A stretch of DNA of 44,785 nt from positions 1 to 44,785 of the forward strand of contig CAIMFT010000207.1 of the NCBI GenBank assembly GCA_903840385.1, written 5' to 3'. This stretch comes from an uncultured Holophagaceae bacterium (GTDB lineage: Bacteria; Acidobacteriota; Holophagae; Holophagales; Holophagaceae). This document shows positions 25,627-35,434 of the stretch, one piece after another. The position numbers and the translations under genes were made by a program. The notes under the pieces are model-generated. The model searched no databases. It was not told the DNA's origin and saw nothing but the letters and a program-made list of their open reading frames with translations. How positions within the stretch are numbered: the first letter of the stretch is position 1; each line of letters opens with the position of its first letter.

Positions 25627-25640
25627 GTGACGACGGTCAC
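25627..25640. promoter_or_regulatory. CRP/FNR-family-like dyad
   Basis: GTGAC and GTCAC arms flank four bases, giving GTGA-N6-TCAC, the exact half-site spacing used by CRP/FNR-family regulators. It lies 3 bp from the Fur-like palindrome in the divergent gap between apbE and the metallopeptidase gene. A single 14-bp match can arise by chance. Confidence 0.4.
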
Positions 25641-25680
25641 GCCTTGGACAACCGGACAGAGGGTCTCGGCCTCCCCTGTC

Positions 25681-25709
25681 GAGACCGCCACGACGCGCAC
25701 GGCGGTCTC
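25681..25709. promoter_or_regulatory. perfect 9-bp hairpin upstream of metallopeptidase gene
   Basis: GAGACCGCC (25681-25689) and GGCGGTCTC (25701-25709) are exact inverse complements with an 11-base loop. The structure ends 20 bases before the metallopeptidase ATG and would form in its 5' leader if transcribed. There is no T-run, so it is not a standard terminator. An operator or a translation-control stem are both possible. Confidence 0.45.
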
Positions 25710-25729
25710 TCCCGGGTCAGACTGGAGGC

Positions 25730-28270
25730 ATGCGCCGACCAACCCTCCTCTCCAGCCTCCTTCTGCTGCCCGCCCTGGTGCAGGCCGGTCCGCGCACCCA
25801 GGCGCCGGACGCGGCCTGGATCACGTTCACCACGCCCCACTACCGCATCCACTGCCCGGCGGCCTTCGAGGCCTTCGGCCGCGAGGTGGCAGGCCGGGTG
25901 GAGGGCGTCCACGCCCAGTACTTGGATCTGGTGGGCTATGTGTGGGAAAAGCCCATCGACATCGTCATCCAGGACCCGGTGATGGAGGCCAATGGCAGCG
26001 CCTGGCCCTTCCCCCAGCGGCCCATGGTGATCCTCTGGAAGACCGAGCCGGAGCCGGACTCCGCCATCGGCCACCACCACGGGTGGGCGGAGCTGCTGGT
26101 GACCCATGAGCTGGCCCACATGCACCACCTGCTGCGGCCCCAGCGGAAGCCCACCTTCTGGCAGCGCTGGACCGACGTGGTGGGCCCCCTGGTGGGCAAG
26201 ACCCCGCGCTGGGTCACGGAGGGCTACGCCACCCTCATCGAAGGCAAGCTCACGGGCAGCGGCCGCCCCCACAGCGCCATCCGGGCGGCGGTGCTGCGCC
26301 AGTGGGCCCTGGAGGGCAAGCTGCCCACCTACGGGGCCCTCAGTGGCATGGACGGCTTCCTGGGGGGCAGCATGGCCTACCTGGGCGGCAGTGCCTACCT
26401 GGCCTGGCTCGAGGACCGCTCCGGGGATCCCAAGGCCCTCCAGACCCTCTGGACCCGCCTGGCGGGCAAGCGCGAGTTCGACGAGGCCTTCAAGGCCACC
26501 TTCGGCTTCGGCCCCCAGGACGGCTACCAGCGCTTCTGTGCCGAGCTGACCCACACGGCCCTGGAGCTGGAGCGCCGCACCAAGGTCCAGGGCCTGCGGG
26601 AGGGCGAGGTCTTCACCCAGCTGAGTGGCTGGGCCTCGGACCTGACCTTCAGCCCCGACGGCACCAAGCTGCTGGCCCGGGTGATGGATCCCAAGAAGCC
26701 CGGCCTGTACGTCTGGGACCTGAAGGCCCCGGCGGCCCCCAAGAAGCCCAAGCCTGTGGACCCGGACGAGCCCGCTGACCGCAAGCCCCTGGCGCCGACC
26801 CTGGCCCCCAACCAGCGCCTGGGCCGGGTCCACGGCGCCCTGCCCTGGAAGCCCATCTGGACCGCCAACGACACCATCGGCTTTCAGCTGCGCCTGCCGG
26901 ACGGCGAGGGCGTGCTGCAGGCCCAGCCCTGGCAGTGGCAGCCCGGGAAGGTGCCCCACCCGGGCGCCGTCGCCCCGAAGGCCACAGCTGGTGCCGTCAG
27001 CTGGAAGGAGGTCGACGGCATCTGGAACCTGGTAGACGCCGCCAGCCAGCCCCTCACCCGCACCCTGGCGGCCGCCTGGAACCCGGCGCCGTCCCCGGAT
27101 GGGAAGTGGATCTACTACACGCAGCTCAGCGCCACGGGCCTCCAGATCCGCCGCCTGGACACCAGCCTGCCACCCCTGGAAGCCAAGGCCCTGCCTGCGG
27201 ACACCGCCCCCCTCGTGGCCCACGTAGCCCTGCCCAAGGCCGACGAGCCCAGCCCCCTGCCTGCGCCGGTATCCGTGACCCCCCACGCCTACCGGGTGGG
27301 CGAGACCCTGGACACCATGTCCCTCTTCAGCATGACCAGCACCCCCTCCGGCGAGTCCGCGCAGGTGGGCCTGGGTGGCAGCGACCTCCTGGGCCGCCTC
27401 AACTGGCAGGTCCTGGCGGGCCTGGGCAATGGGGCCGGCCCCCGGGGCGCCATGGCCGGCGCCGCCTGGCGCGGCTGGCTCTGGGCCCCCTCCTTCCACG
27501 CCTTCTCGATCCTGGAGCGGCCCTCGAGCCAGCGCTTCCTGCCCCTCCCGGGCCTGGACCAGGAGCGCCGAGGTGTGGAGCTGGCCCTCACCCGCGAAGG
27601 CCTGGGTCGACCGCGCTTCAGCTTCCGCCCTTATGTCGCCACCGAGCGGGTGAGCCTCGACGACCGCGCCGAGGTCAGCCGCACCCTGGTGGGCGGCGAG
27701 GCCCGCCTGGCCGAGTCCTGGGGCCTCGATGACCAGGCCCTCCGGCTCGACCTGACCACCAAGGAGCAGTGGGGCCACACGGATGGGCAGGCCTGGCGTC
27801 TGACCCGGGTGAGCCTGGGCGCCGCCTGGAGCAACCCCTGGATCCCCCTGGGCGTGCACTTCGAGCAGGGCCAGATCAGCGGTGCGCCTTCGGTCCTGGA
27901 CCGCTTCCACCTGGGTGGCACCACCACCTCCCTGCTGCCCACCGCCCTGGATGCCAACCGAGTGGAGCAGGTGGCCCTGCCCGCCCACACCGCCAGCGGC
28001 AACCGCCTGCAGCGCCTGCGGGCCAAGGCAGGCGCCCAGGGCATCGTCGCCTATGCCGAGCGCAGCAGCGTCTGGCAGGATGCCGCCCCCAAGCCCGCCG
28101 CTCAGCGGGTCGTCGGCCTGGAGCTGAGCAGCCGGAACATGGGCCTACCCCTGGACATCCTGCGGCGCCTCCCGGGCAACCTCTCCTTCACCCTGGGGGT
28201 GCACCGACCCCTGGATGGCATCATGAAAGGCCGCACGGTGGGGACCGTCTCCCTGCTCCTGCGCCCCTGA
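25730..28270 (+). CDS. exported gluzincin-type metallopeptidase with propeller and barrel-like C-terminus
   Basis: An 846-residue protein with a signal peptide (about 1-19). Residues 30-290 are a peptidase-MA-like zinc domain: HELAH with His126, Glu127 and His130, and the third ligand probably Glu164 in TEGYATL. From about 300 to 520 there are TolB-like propeller strands (LTFSPDGTKLLA, PSPDGKWIYYTQ). The last 300 residues have alternating strands resembling an outer-membrane barrel or beta-sandwich (RVSLGAAWSNPWIPLG). GGAGG lies only one base before the ATG, unusually close, but the signal peptide requires this start. Substrate unknown. Confidence 0.8.
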   Translation: MRRPTLLSSLLLLPALVQAGPRTQAPDAAWITFTTPHYRIHCPAAFEAFGREVAGRVEGVHAQYLDLVGYVWEKPIDIVIQDPVMEANGSAWPFPQRPMVILWKTEPEPDSAIGHHHGWAELLVTHELAHMHHLLRPQRKPTFWQRWTDVVGPLVGKTPRWVTEGYATLIEGKLTGSGRPHSAIRAAVLRQWALEGKLPTYGALSGMDGFLGGSMAYLGGSAYLAWLEDRSGDPKALQTLWTRLAGKREFDEAFKATFGFGPQDGYQRFCAELTHTALELERRTKVQGLREGEVFTQLSGWASDLTFSPDGTKLLARVMDPKKPGLYVWDLKAPAAPKKPKPVDPDEPADRKPLAPTLAPNQRLGRVHGALPWKPIWTANDTIGFQLRLPDGEGVLQAQPWQWQPGKVPHPGAVAPKATAGAVSWKEVDGIWNLVDAASQPLTRTLAAAWNPAPSPDGKWIYYTQLSATGLQIRRLDTSLPPLEAKALPADTAPLVAHVALPKADEPSPLPAPVSVTPHAYRVGETLDTMSLFSMTSTPSGESAQVGLGGSDLLGRLNWQVLAGLGNGAGPRGAMAGAAWRGWLWAPSFHAFSILERPSSQRFLPLPGLDQERRGVELALTREGLGRPRFSFRPYVATERVSLDDRAEVSRTLVGGEARLAESWGLDDQALRLDLTTKEQWGHTDGQAWRLTRVSLGAAWSNPWIPLGVHFEQGQISGAPSVLDRFHLGGTTTSLLPTALDANRVEQVALPAHTASGNRLQRLRAKAGAQGIVAYAERSSVWQDAAPKPAAQRVVGLELSSRNMGLPLDILRRLPGNLSFTLGVHRPLDGIMKGRTVGTVSLLLRP

Positions 28271-28282
28271 GGCCGTTCCTGG

Positions 28283-29470
28283 ATGACCTTTCTTGTTGCG
28301 CTGATTCTTGTCCTGCTCCTCCAGTGGCTCCACCTGCGCCTGCTGCGCCTGGAGCTGCCGGAGCGGTTCCACCGCAGCCTGCCGTGGCTGCTGCTGGCCT
28401 GCCACCTGCCGCTGGCGCTCTTTGGTCTGCTGCGCCTGGCGGGTCTGGGGGGCCACTCGGCCCTGCCGCTGCTGCGGAGCCTGGCCCGCCTCGGGTTCTA
28501 CTTCCAGGCCATCACCGTGCTCCACCTGGCCATCGCCATGCTGGCGGAAGGGGCCTGGCGCCTCTGGCGGCGGAAGCGCCCGGCCGAAGATACCCCCGAA
28601 GAGGCCCCCATCGAGCCCGGGCGGCGGGTCTTCCTCCGCACCGCCGCCCTGGCCAGCGCGGGGGCTGCTTCGGTGCTGGGGGCCGGTGGTGCCCGGCAGG
28701 CGCTGGGAGATCCCATCCTCACCCGCCGGGACCTGGCCTTCGCCGACCTGCCCCCGGGCCTGGACGGCCTGCGCATCGCCCACCTCAGCGACCTCCACGC
28801 CGGCCCCCTGGTGAGTCCATCCCTGCTCCGGCGCTGGCGGGTCCTGGCAGAGCGGGAGCGGCCTGAGCTGGTGGTCTTCACGGGCGATCTGGTGGACAGC
28901 CGCCCGGAGGAACTGGCGGCCCTGCTGGAGGCCTTCCAGGGCTTTGAGCCACCCCTGGGCCGCTTCGCCGTCCTGGGCAACCACGACTACTTCGACGACC
29001 CCCGCCCCATCTGGCGGGACCTGGAGCAGGCCGGCATCCGCACCCTGGAGAACGCCGCCGCCCTGGTGTCCCGGGGGGGCGATGTCCTGGCGGTCATGGG
29101 CCTGCAGGACCCCATGGCCCGCAACGGCCGCTTCCGCCGCCTGATCTTCGGCCCCGGCCCTCGGCCCGAGGAAGCCACCCGGCAGGTCCCGGCCCGGGCC
29201 TTCCGCATCTGCCTCAACCACCGCCCCTCGGAGTGGGAGCAGGCCCGCCTGGCTGGCGCCCGCCTCACGCTGTCCGGCCACACCCACGGCGGGCAGATCA
29301 ACCTGATCCCGGGCTTCAGCAGCGCCCACCTGCTCGGCCCCCGCACAGACGGCCTCTACCGGGAGGACGACGACCTCCTCTACGTCAGCCGCGGCCTGGG
29401 CGTGGTGGGCCTCCCCGTCCGCATCGGCGCCCCCCCCGAGCTGCCAATACTCACCCTACGCCGGGGCTAG
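28283..29470 (+). CDS. membrane-anchored metallophosphoesterase (YkuE/YaeI type)
   Basis: A 395-residue protein. About three hydrophobic segments lie in the first 95 residues, followed by RRVFLRTAALASAGAA, a twin-arginine-like stretch, then a calcineurin-type phosphoesterase domain. Its metal-site motifs are all present: LSDLHAG, FTGDLVDS, LGNHDYFDD, CLNHRP and SGHTHGGQ. Relatives act on phospholipid- or UDP-lipid-type substrates at the membrane surface. The substrate here is not known. It starts 12 bp after the metallopeptidase gene and its stop lies 2 bp from the stop of the converging GDT1-like gene. Confidence 0.88.
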   Translation: MTFLVALILVLLLQWLHLRLLRLELPERFHRSLPWLLLACHLPLALFGLLRLAGLGGHSALPLLRSLARLGFYFQAITVLHLAIAMLAEGAWRLWRRKRPAEDTPEEAPIEPGRRVFLRTAALASAGAASVLGAGGARQALGDPILTRRDLAFADLPPGLDGLRIAHLSDLHAGPLVSPSLLRRWRVLAERERPELVVFTGDLVDSRPEELAALLEAFQGFEPPLGRFAVLGNHDYFDDPRPIWRDLEQAGIRTLENAAALVSRGGDVLAVMGLQDPMARNGRFRRLIFGPGPRPEEATRQVPARAFRICLNHRPSEWEQARLAGARLTLSGHTHGGQINLIPGFSSAHLLGPRTDGLYREDDDLLYVSRGLGVVGLPVRIGAPPELPILTLRRG

Positions 29471-29472
29471 CC

Positions 29473-29742
29473 TCACCCCTTGATAAGCACCCAGAGGCCT
29501 ACGGCGATGAAGGCGGTGCCGGCGGCCCACTTGATGGCGGCCTCGGGGATGTGGCGGAAGAGCACGCCCCCCACGGCCACACCGATGGCCGTGGCGCAGA
29601 CCAGGGCGGCGCTGGCCGCCAAGAAGACCGTCCAGATCTGGCCGCTGCGGACGGTGGCCGTCATGGCAGCGAGCTGAGTCTTGTCACCCACTTCCGCCAG
29701 GAAAACCGTGACGAAGGTGGTCCAGAAGAGGGAGCGGTTCAT
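29473..29742 (-). CDS. half-size GDT1/UPF0016-family membrane protein
   Basis: An 89-residue inner-membrane protein with about three hydrophobic helices and the signature EVGDKTQLAAM in the first helix. Full-size GDT1 proteins carry two copies of this motif and move Mn(2+) or Ca(2+). Single-repeat bacterial members are thought to pair up. The partner half is not in the window, so it may be a homodimer. CCGGAGA about 6 bases before the ATG is a good ribosome site. It stands alone, divergent from the RNase D gene. No manganese riboswitch is visible in the short leader. Confidence 0.88.
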   Translation of the reverse strand: MNRSLFWTTFVTVFLAEVGDKTQLAAMTATVRSGQIWTVFLAASAALVCATAIGVAVGGVLFRHIPEAAIKWAAGTAFIAVGLWVLIKG

Positions 29743-29777
29743 GGCGATCTCCGGAATGCACAGGATGCTTCAGGGTA

Positions 29778-30755
29778 ATGGATCGCCAAGTGCGGCACAC
29801 TGGTCAGATGGCGCTTGAGCTCTTCGACCTCCCAACGACCTTCGTAGATACGCCCGAGAAGCTGCAGGCAGCCCTGCCGCTGTGGCACGCTGCCGGCCTG
29901 CTGTCCGTGGACATCGAGTGCAGCCTCACCGGCATGCACCACTGCGTGCTGGCCCTGATGCAGGTGGCGACCCACGACCAGGCCTGGCTGGTGGACCCGC
30001 TGCCCCTCGAGGACTACATGCGGCCCGCCCTCCAGGCCATGAGCCAGGTGCCCTGGATCGTCCACGACTTCTCCGGCGACGGCATCGTCTTCAAGCGCCT
30101 CTACGATGTGGTGCCCGACAGCATCTTCGACACCATGCTCCTGTCCCGGGCCCTGGGCTATCCCCAGCCCGGCCTCAAGACCATGGCCCGCCTCAAGCTC
30201 GGCCTCGACATCCCCAAGGAGGAACAGGACTCCAACTGGATGCTGCGGCCCCTGCGGGAGGCCCAGATCAGCTACGCCAGCCGGGACGCCGCCCTGCTGC
30301 TCCCCCTCCTGCGCATCCTCGCCGACGAGGCCGAGGCCAAGGCCGACGATCCCGAAGCAGGCCCTCGTCTGGCCGCCCTGCCCAAGGAGATGCGCCACCT
30401 CCTCCGCCGGGTGCGGGCCTACACGCCCCCCAGGCACGACCCGGTCGTGGACAAGATCAAGCACCTCGGCGAGCTGGCCCGGGAGCGGGCCATCAAGCTG
30501 ACCAACCTGCGCTGGGCCTGGGGCAACGAGGGCGACGTGGCCGCCGTCATGGAGATGGGCAACCGCTGGATCACGGCCCGCCTGGCCCATCCGCCCACCA
30601 CCCAGGAAGCCCTGGAGCGCACCATTCCCAACCCCCGGTTCCGCCGCAAGCGGGGGGAGGCCCTGTGGGAGGTCTTCCGTGAGGGAGCCCATGAAACTCA
30701 GGAAGATGCGGATTCGTCCGATGGGTTGATCTGGAACAACCCTGGGAACCCATGA
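29778..30755 (+). CDS. RNase D-like 3'-5' exonuclease
   Basis: A 325-residue DEDDy-type exonuclease. Exo I is VDIECS (Asp45, Glu47), Exo II lies around IVHDFSGDGIVFKRLYD, and Exo III has the Tyr-x3-Asp form in ISYASRDAALL. A partial HRDC-like helical tail follows (RARERAIKLTNLRWAWG-like, residues about 225-300). RNase D trims 3' ends of tRNA and other small RNAs. A second in-frame ATG at 29808 is an alternative start, and neither has a strong ribosome site. Its stop overlaps fliW by ATGA, so it heads the fliW-csrA-yjfB unit and links RNA processing to motility genes by position only. Confidence 0.87.
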   Translation: MDRQVRHTGQMALELFDLPTTFVDTPEKLQAALPLWHAAGLLSVDIECSLTGMHHCVLALMQVATHDQAWLVDPLPLEDYMRPALQAMSQVPWIVHDFSGDGIVFKRLYDVVPDSIFDTMLLSRALGYPQPGLKTMARLKLGLDIPKEEQDSNWMLRPLREAQISYASRDAALLLPLLRILADEAEAKADDPEAGPRLAALPKEMRHLLRRVRAYTPPRHDPVVDKIKHLGELARERAIKLTNLRWAWGNEGDVAAVMEMGNRWITARLAHPPTTQEALERTIPNPRFRRKRGEALWEVFREGAHETQEDADSSDGLIWNNPGNP

Positions 30756-31168
30756 ACCCTCCACTTGTACTCCCGAACGACGACGGCATCCTCATCTCCT
30801 TCCCCAAGGGCCTCCTGGGCTTCCCCCAGCTGACCTCCTTCCGCCTCTACGAGCCCCACGACGGCTACCCGCTGAAGTTCCTGCAGTCCGTGGAGGATCC
30901 GGAAGTCTCCTTCACCTGCATCAACCCGGCGGTGATCAAGCCGGACTACAACGTGCCCTTGAGCGAGGAGGAAGCCCAGGCCCTGAGCCTGGAGTCCCCC
31001 GAGGACGCCCTCATCCTGACCTTGGTGGTGGTCCCGGAGGACCCCCGGCAGATGACCACGAACCTGGCCGGTCCCCTGGTGCTGAATGGGAAGACCCGGG
31101 TGGGCTACCAGATCGTGTTCAGCTCCGAGAAGTTCCCCCTGCGGTTCCCGATCCTCCCCCAGGACTGA
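30752..31168 (+). CDS. fliW: flagellar assembly factor FliW
   Basis: A 138-residue FliW: ISFPKGLLGFPQLTSFRLYE near the N-terminus (trimmed from a longer conserved block), CINPAVIKPDYNVPL and the closing RFPIL. FliW binds both flagellin and CsrA, so that free flagellin releases CsrA repression. The csrA gene lies 22 bp downstream, the usual neighbour. It overlaps the RNase D-like gene by ATGA. No flagellin gene is in the window, but FliW is only useful in a flagellated cell. Confidence 0.95.
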   Translation: MNPPLVLPNDDGILISFPKGLLGFPQLTSFRLYEPHDGYPLKFLQSVEDPEVSFTCINPAVIKPDYNVPLSEEEAQALSLESPEDALILTLVVVPEDPRQMTTNLAGPLVLNGKTRVGYQIVFSSEKFPLRFPILPQD

Positions 31169-31190
31169 TCCGGTCTGGTAGCCTTCGAGC

Positions 31191-31442
31191 ATGCTGGTCA
31201 TCACCCGGAAGCTGGAGCAGTCCATCGTCATCGGCGGCGAGGTCGAGGTCATTGTCCTCGGCGTCACCAAGGATGGGGTCCGCCTGGGCATCAGGGCGCC
31301 CCGCAGCGTCCAGGTCCACCGGCGCGAGGTCTTTGACGCCATTGCCGCCGAGAACCGCGCCGCCACTGAGACGAAGGTTCCGCTCCAGGATGCCGCCGCC
31401 CTCCTCCGGGCCGCTCATGCCCCGAAGGCAAAAGACCGATAA
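31191..31442 (+). CDS. csrA: carbon storage/translational regulator CsrA
   Basis: An 83-residue CsrA starting with MLVITRKLEQSI and carrying GVRLGIRAPRSVQVHRREV. It is an RNA-binding dimer that blocks ribosome sites containing GGA, with flagellin mRNA a common target. The tail (about 55-83) is longer than in E. coli CsrA, as in FliW-type systems where the C-terminal extension contacts FliW. It is preceded by fliW and followed 18 bp later by the yjfB-like gene. Confidence 0.96.
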   Translation: MLVITRKLEQSIVIGGEVEVIVLGVTKDGVRLGIRAPRSVQVHRREVFDAIAAENRAATETKVPLQDAAALLRAAHAPKAKDR

Positions 31443-31460
31443 GGACCCACCGAGGTCCAC

Positions 31461-31634
31461 GTGAACGTCTCTCCCGCCGGTGCCATTGCCCAGAGCCAGC
31501 AGCTGCTCCAGAGCAGCATCGCCATGGGTGTGCTCCGCAAGTCCCTGGACATCCAGGCCCAGGTGGGGGCAGACCTGGTGAAGCTTATGGACCAGCAGGC
31601 GGGCCTGGGCCAGACCATCGACACCAGCGCCTGA
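31461..31634 (+). CDS. YjfB-type putative motility peptide
   Basis: A 57-residue product starting at GTG (31461), with GAGG about 5-6 bases before it. The sequence begins MNVSPAGAIAQSQQLLQSSI and contains IAMGVLRKSLDIQAQVGADL, then KLMDQQ and GLGQTIDTSA. This matches the YjfB family layout of about 60 residues (N-terminal MDVS, a Gln-rich helix, VLKKALDLQ, and a terminal DT). Family members lie among motility genes and their role is unknown. The gene follows csrA by 18 bp and its stop is 3 bp from the uvrA stop. Confidence 0.8.
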   Translation: MNVSPAGAIAQSQQLLQSSIAMGVLRKSLDIQAQVGADLVKLMDQQAGLGQTIDTSA

Positions 31635-31637
31635 GCC

Positions 31638-34469
<2,832 letters not shown>

Positions 34470-34528
34470 AGATCCTCAGCTTACTCCGTTTTTTTTTCGC
34501 TTTCCCGTATTGCGTCTAGAATCATCTG

Positions 34529-35434
34529 ATGCATCCAGCCGCGCTGGCAATCCTTCTGCACCGCGCCCTCGAGGTGCGCTTGGCGCGCCTGCAGGAACTC
34601 CTGGGCCAACCGCACTGGGCCGATGACACGGAGCGATTGCATCAGGTCCGGGTAGCTGCCCGAAGGCTGGGGGCTGTGCTGGACCTGGTGGATCTCGAAA
34701 TCTACCCGAACCACAAGTCCCAGCGGCGGGCTCTCAAGGAGCTGGTGGACACCCTGGGCCTCCCCCGGGAGCTGGATGTCCACGCCGGAATCCTGCGCAC
34801 CTACCTGGCGGGGACCGTCAGGGTGGCTCACGCCGCCTCCATCGAACACGTGCTGGTGCGGGTGGACCGGGACCGAGCCAAGGCCCGGCGGAACATGACC
34901 AAGAGCCTGAAGCGCCTGCGGCTCCCGGACCTGGACCGCCTGCTGGAGGTGCCGACTCTACCCGACCCCTTCCAGCCCATCACCCTTCAGGAGGGTGCCT
35001 GGGCCTGCCTGGAGCCCCGGGCGGAGGCGGCCCTAGGGGGCCTGGCCGCTCTGACCGAGCGGGAGAACCCCTCCGCCATGCACAAAGCCCGGGTGCGCAT
35101 CAAGAAGCTGCGCTACGCCGTTGAAGCCCTGGAGGCGGCCTTTCTGGACCCCCCGGAGGCTTGCCTCAAAGACCTGCGGAACCTCCAGACCCTCCTCGGA
35201 GACCACCACGACCTGGCGGTCCTGGAGGATCTCCTTTGGACCACCGAGGCCGGGCTTCGGGCCGGCGGCCACGGAACGCTGGGTGAAGGGACCCTCGACC
35301 TGCTGGGAGAGGTGGCCGAGGACCGGCGAGCCCTGTTCGGTCGCTTCGTACAGGCGGCCGAAGGCCTGAACCAACCCGCTTTCACAGGTGCGATGAGGCC
35401 CCTGCTTGGGTTGGACGCAGGCGGCTCCCTGTGA
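34529..35434 (+). CDS. CHAD-domain protein
   Basis: A 301-residue all-helical cytoplasmic protein with the CHAD pattern: LHQVRVAARRL in the first half and MHKARVRIKKLRYAVEAL in the second, giving basic helices with conserved His. CHAD domains bind polyphosphate. No CYTH triphosphatase domain is attached. There is no ribosome site before the ATG, and a TAGAAT hexamer (34517-34522) lies only 6 bases upstream, so the message may be leaderless. Its stop overlaps the start of the histidine kinase gene (GTGA), which suggests that CHAD and kinase work together. Confidence 0.85.
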   Translation: MHPAALAILLHRALEVRLARLQELLGQPHWADDTERLHQVRVAARRLGAVLDLVDLEIYPNHKSQRRALKELVDTLGLPRELDVHAGILRTYLAGTVRVAHAASIEHVLVRVDRDRAKARRNMTKSLKRLRLPDLDRLLEVPTLPDPFQPITLQEGAWACLEPRAEAALGGLAALTERENPSAMHKARVRIKKLRYAVEALEAAFLDPPEACLKDLRNLQTLLGDHHDLAVLEDLLWTTEAGLRAGGHGTLGEGTLDLLGEVAEDRRALFGRFVQAAEGLNQPAFTGAMRPLLGLDAGGSL

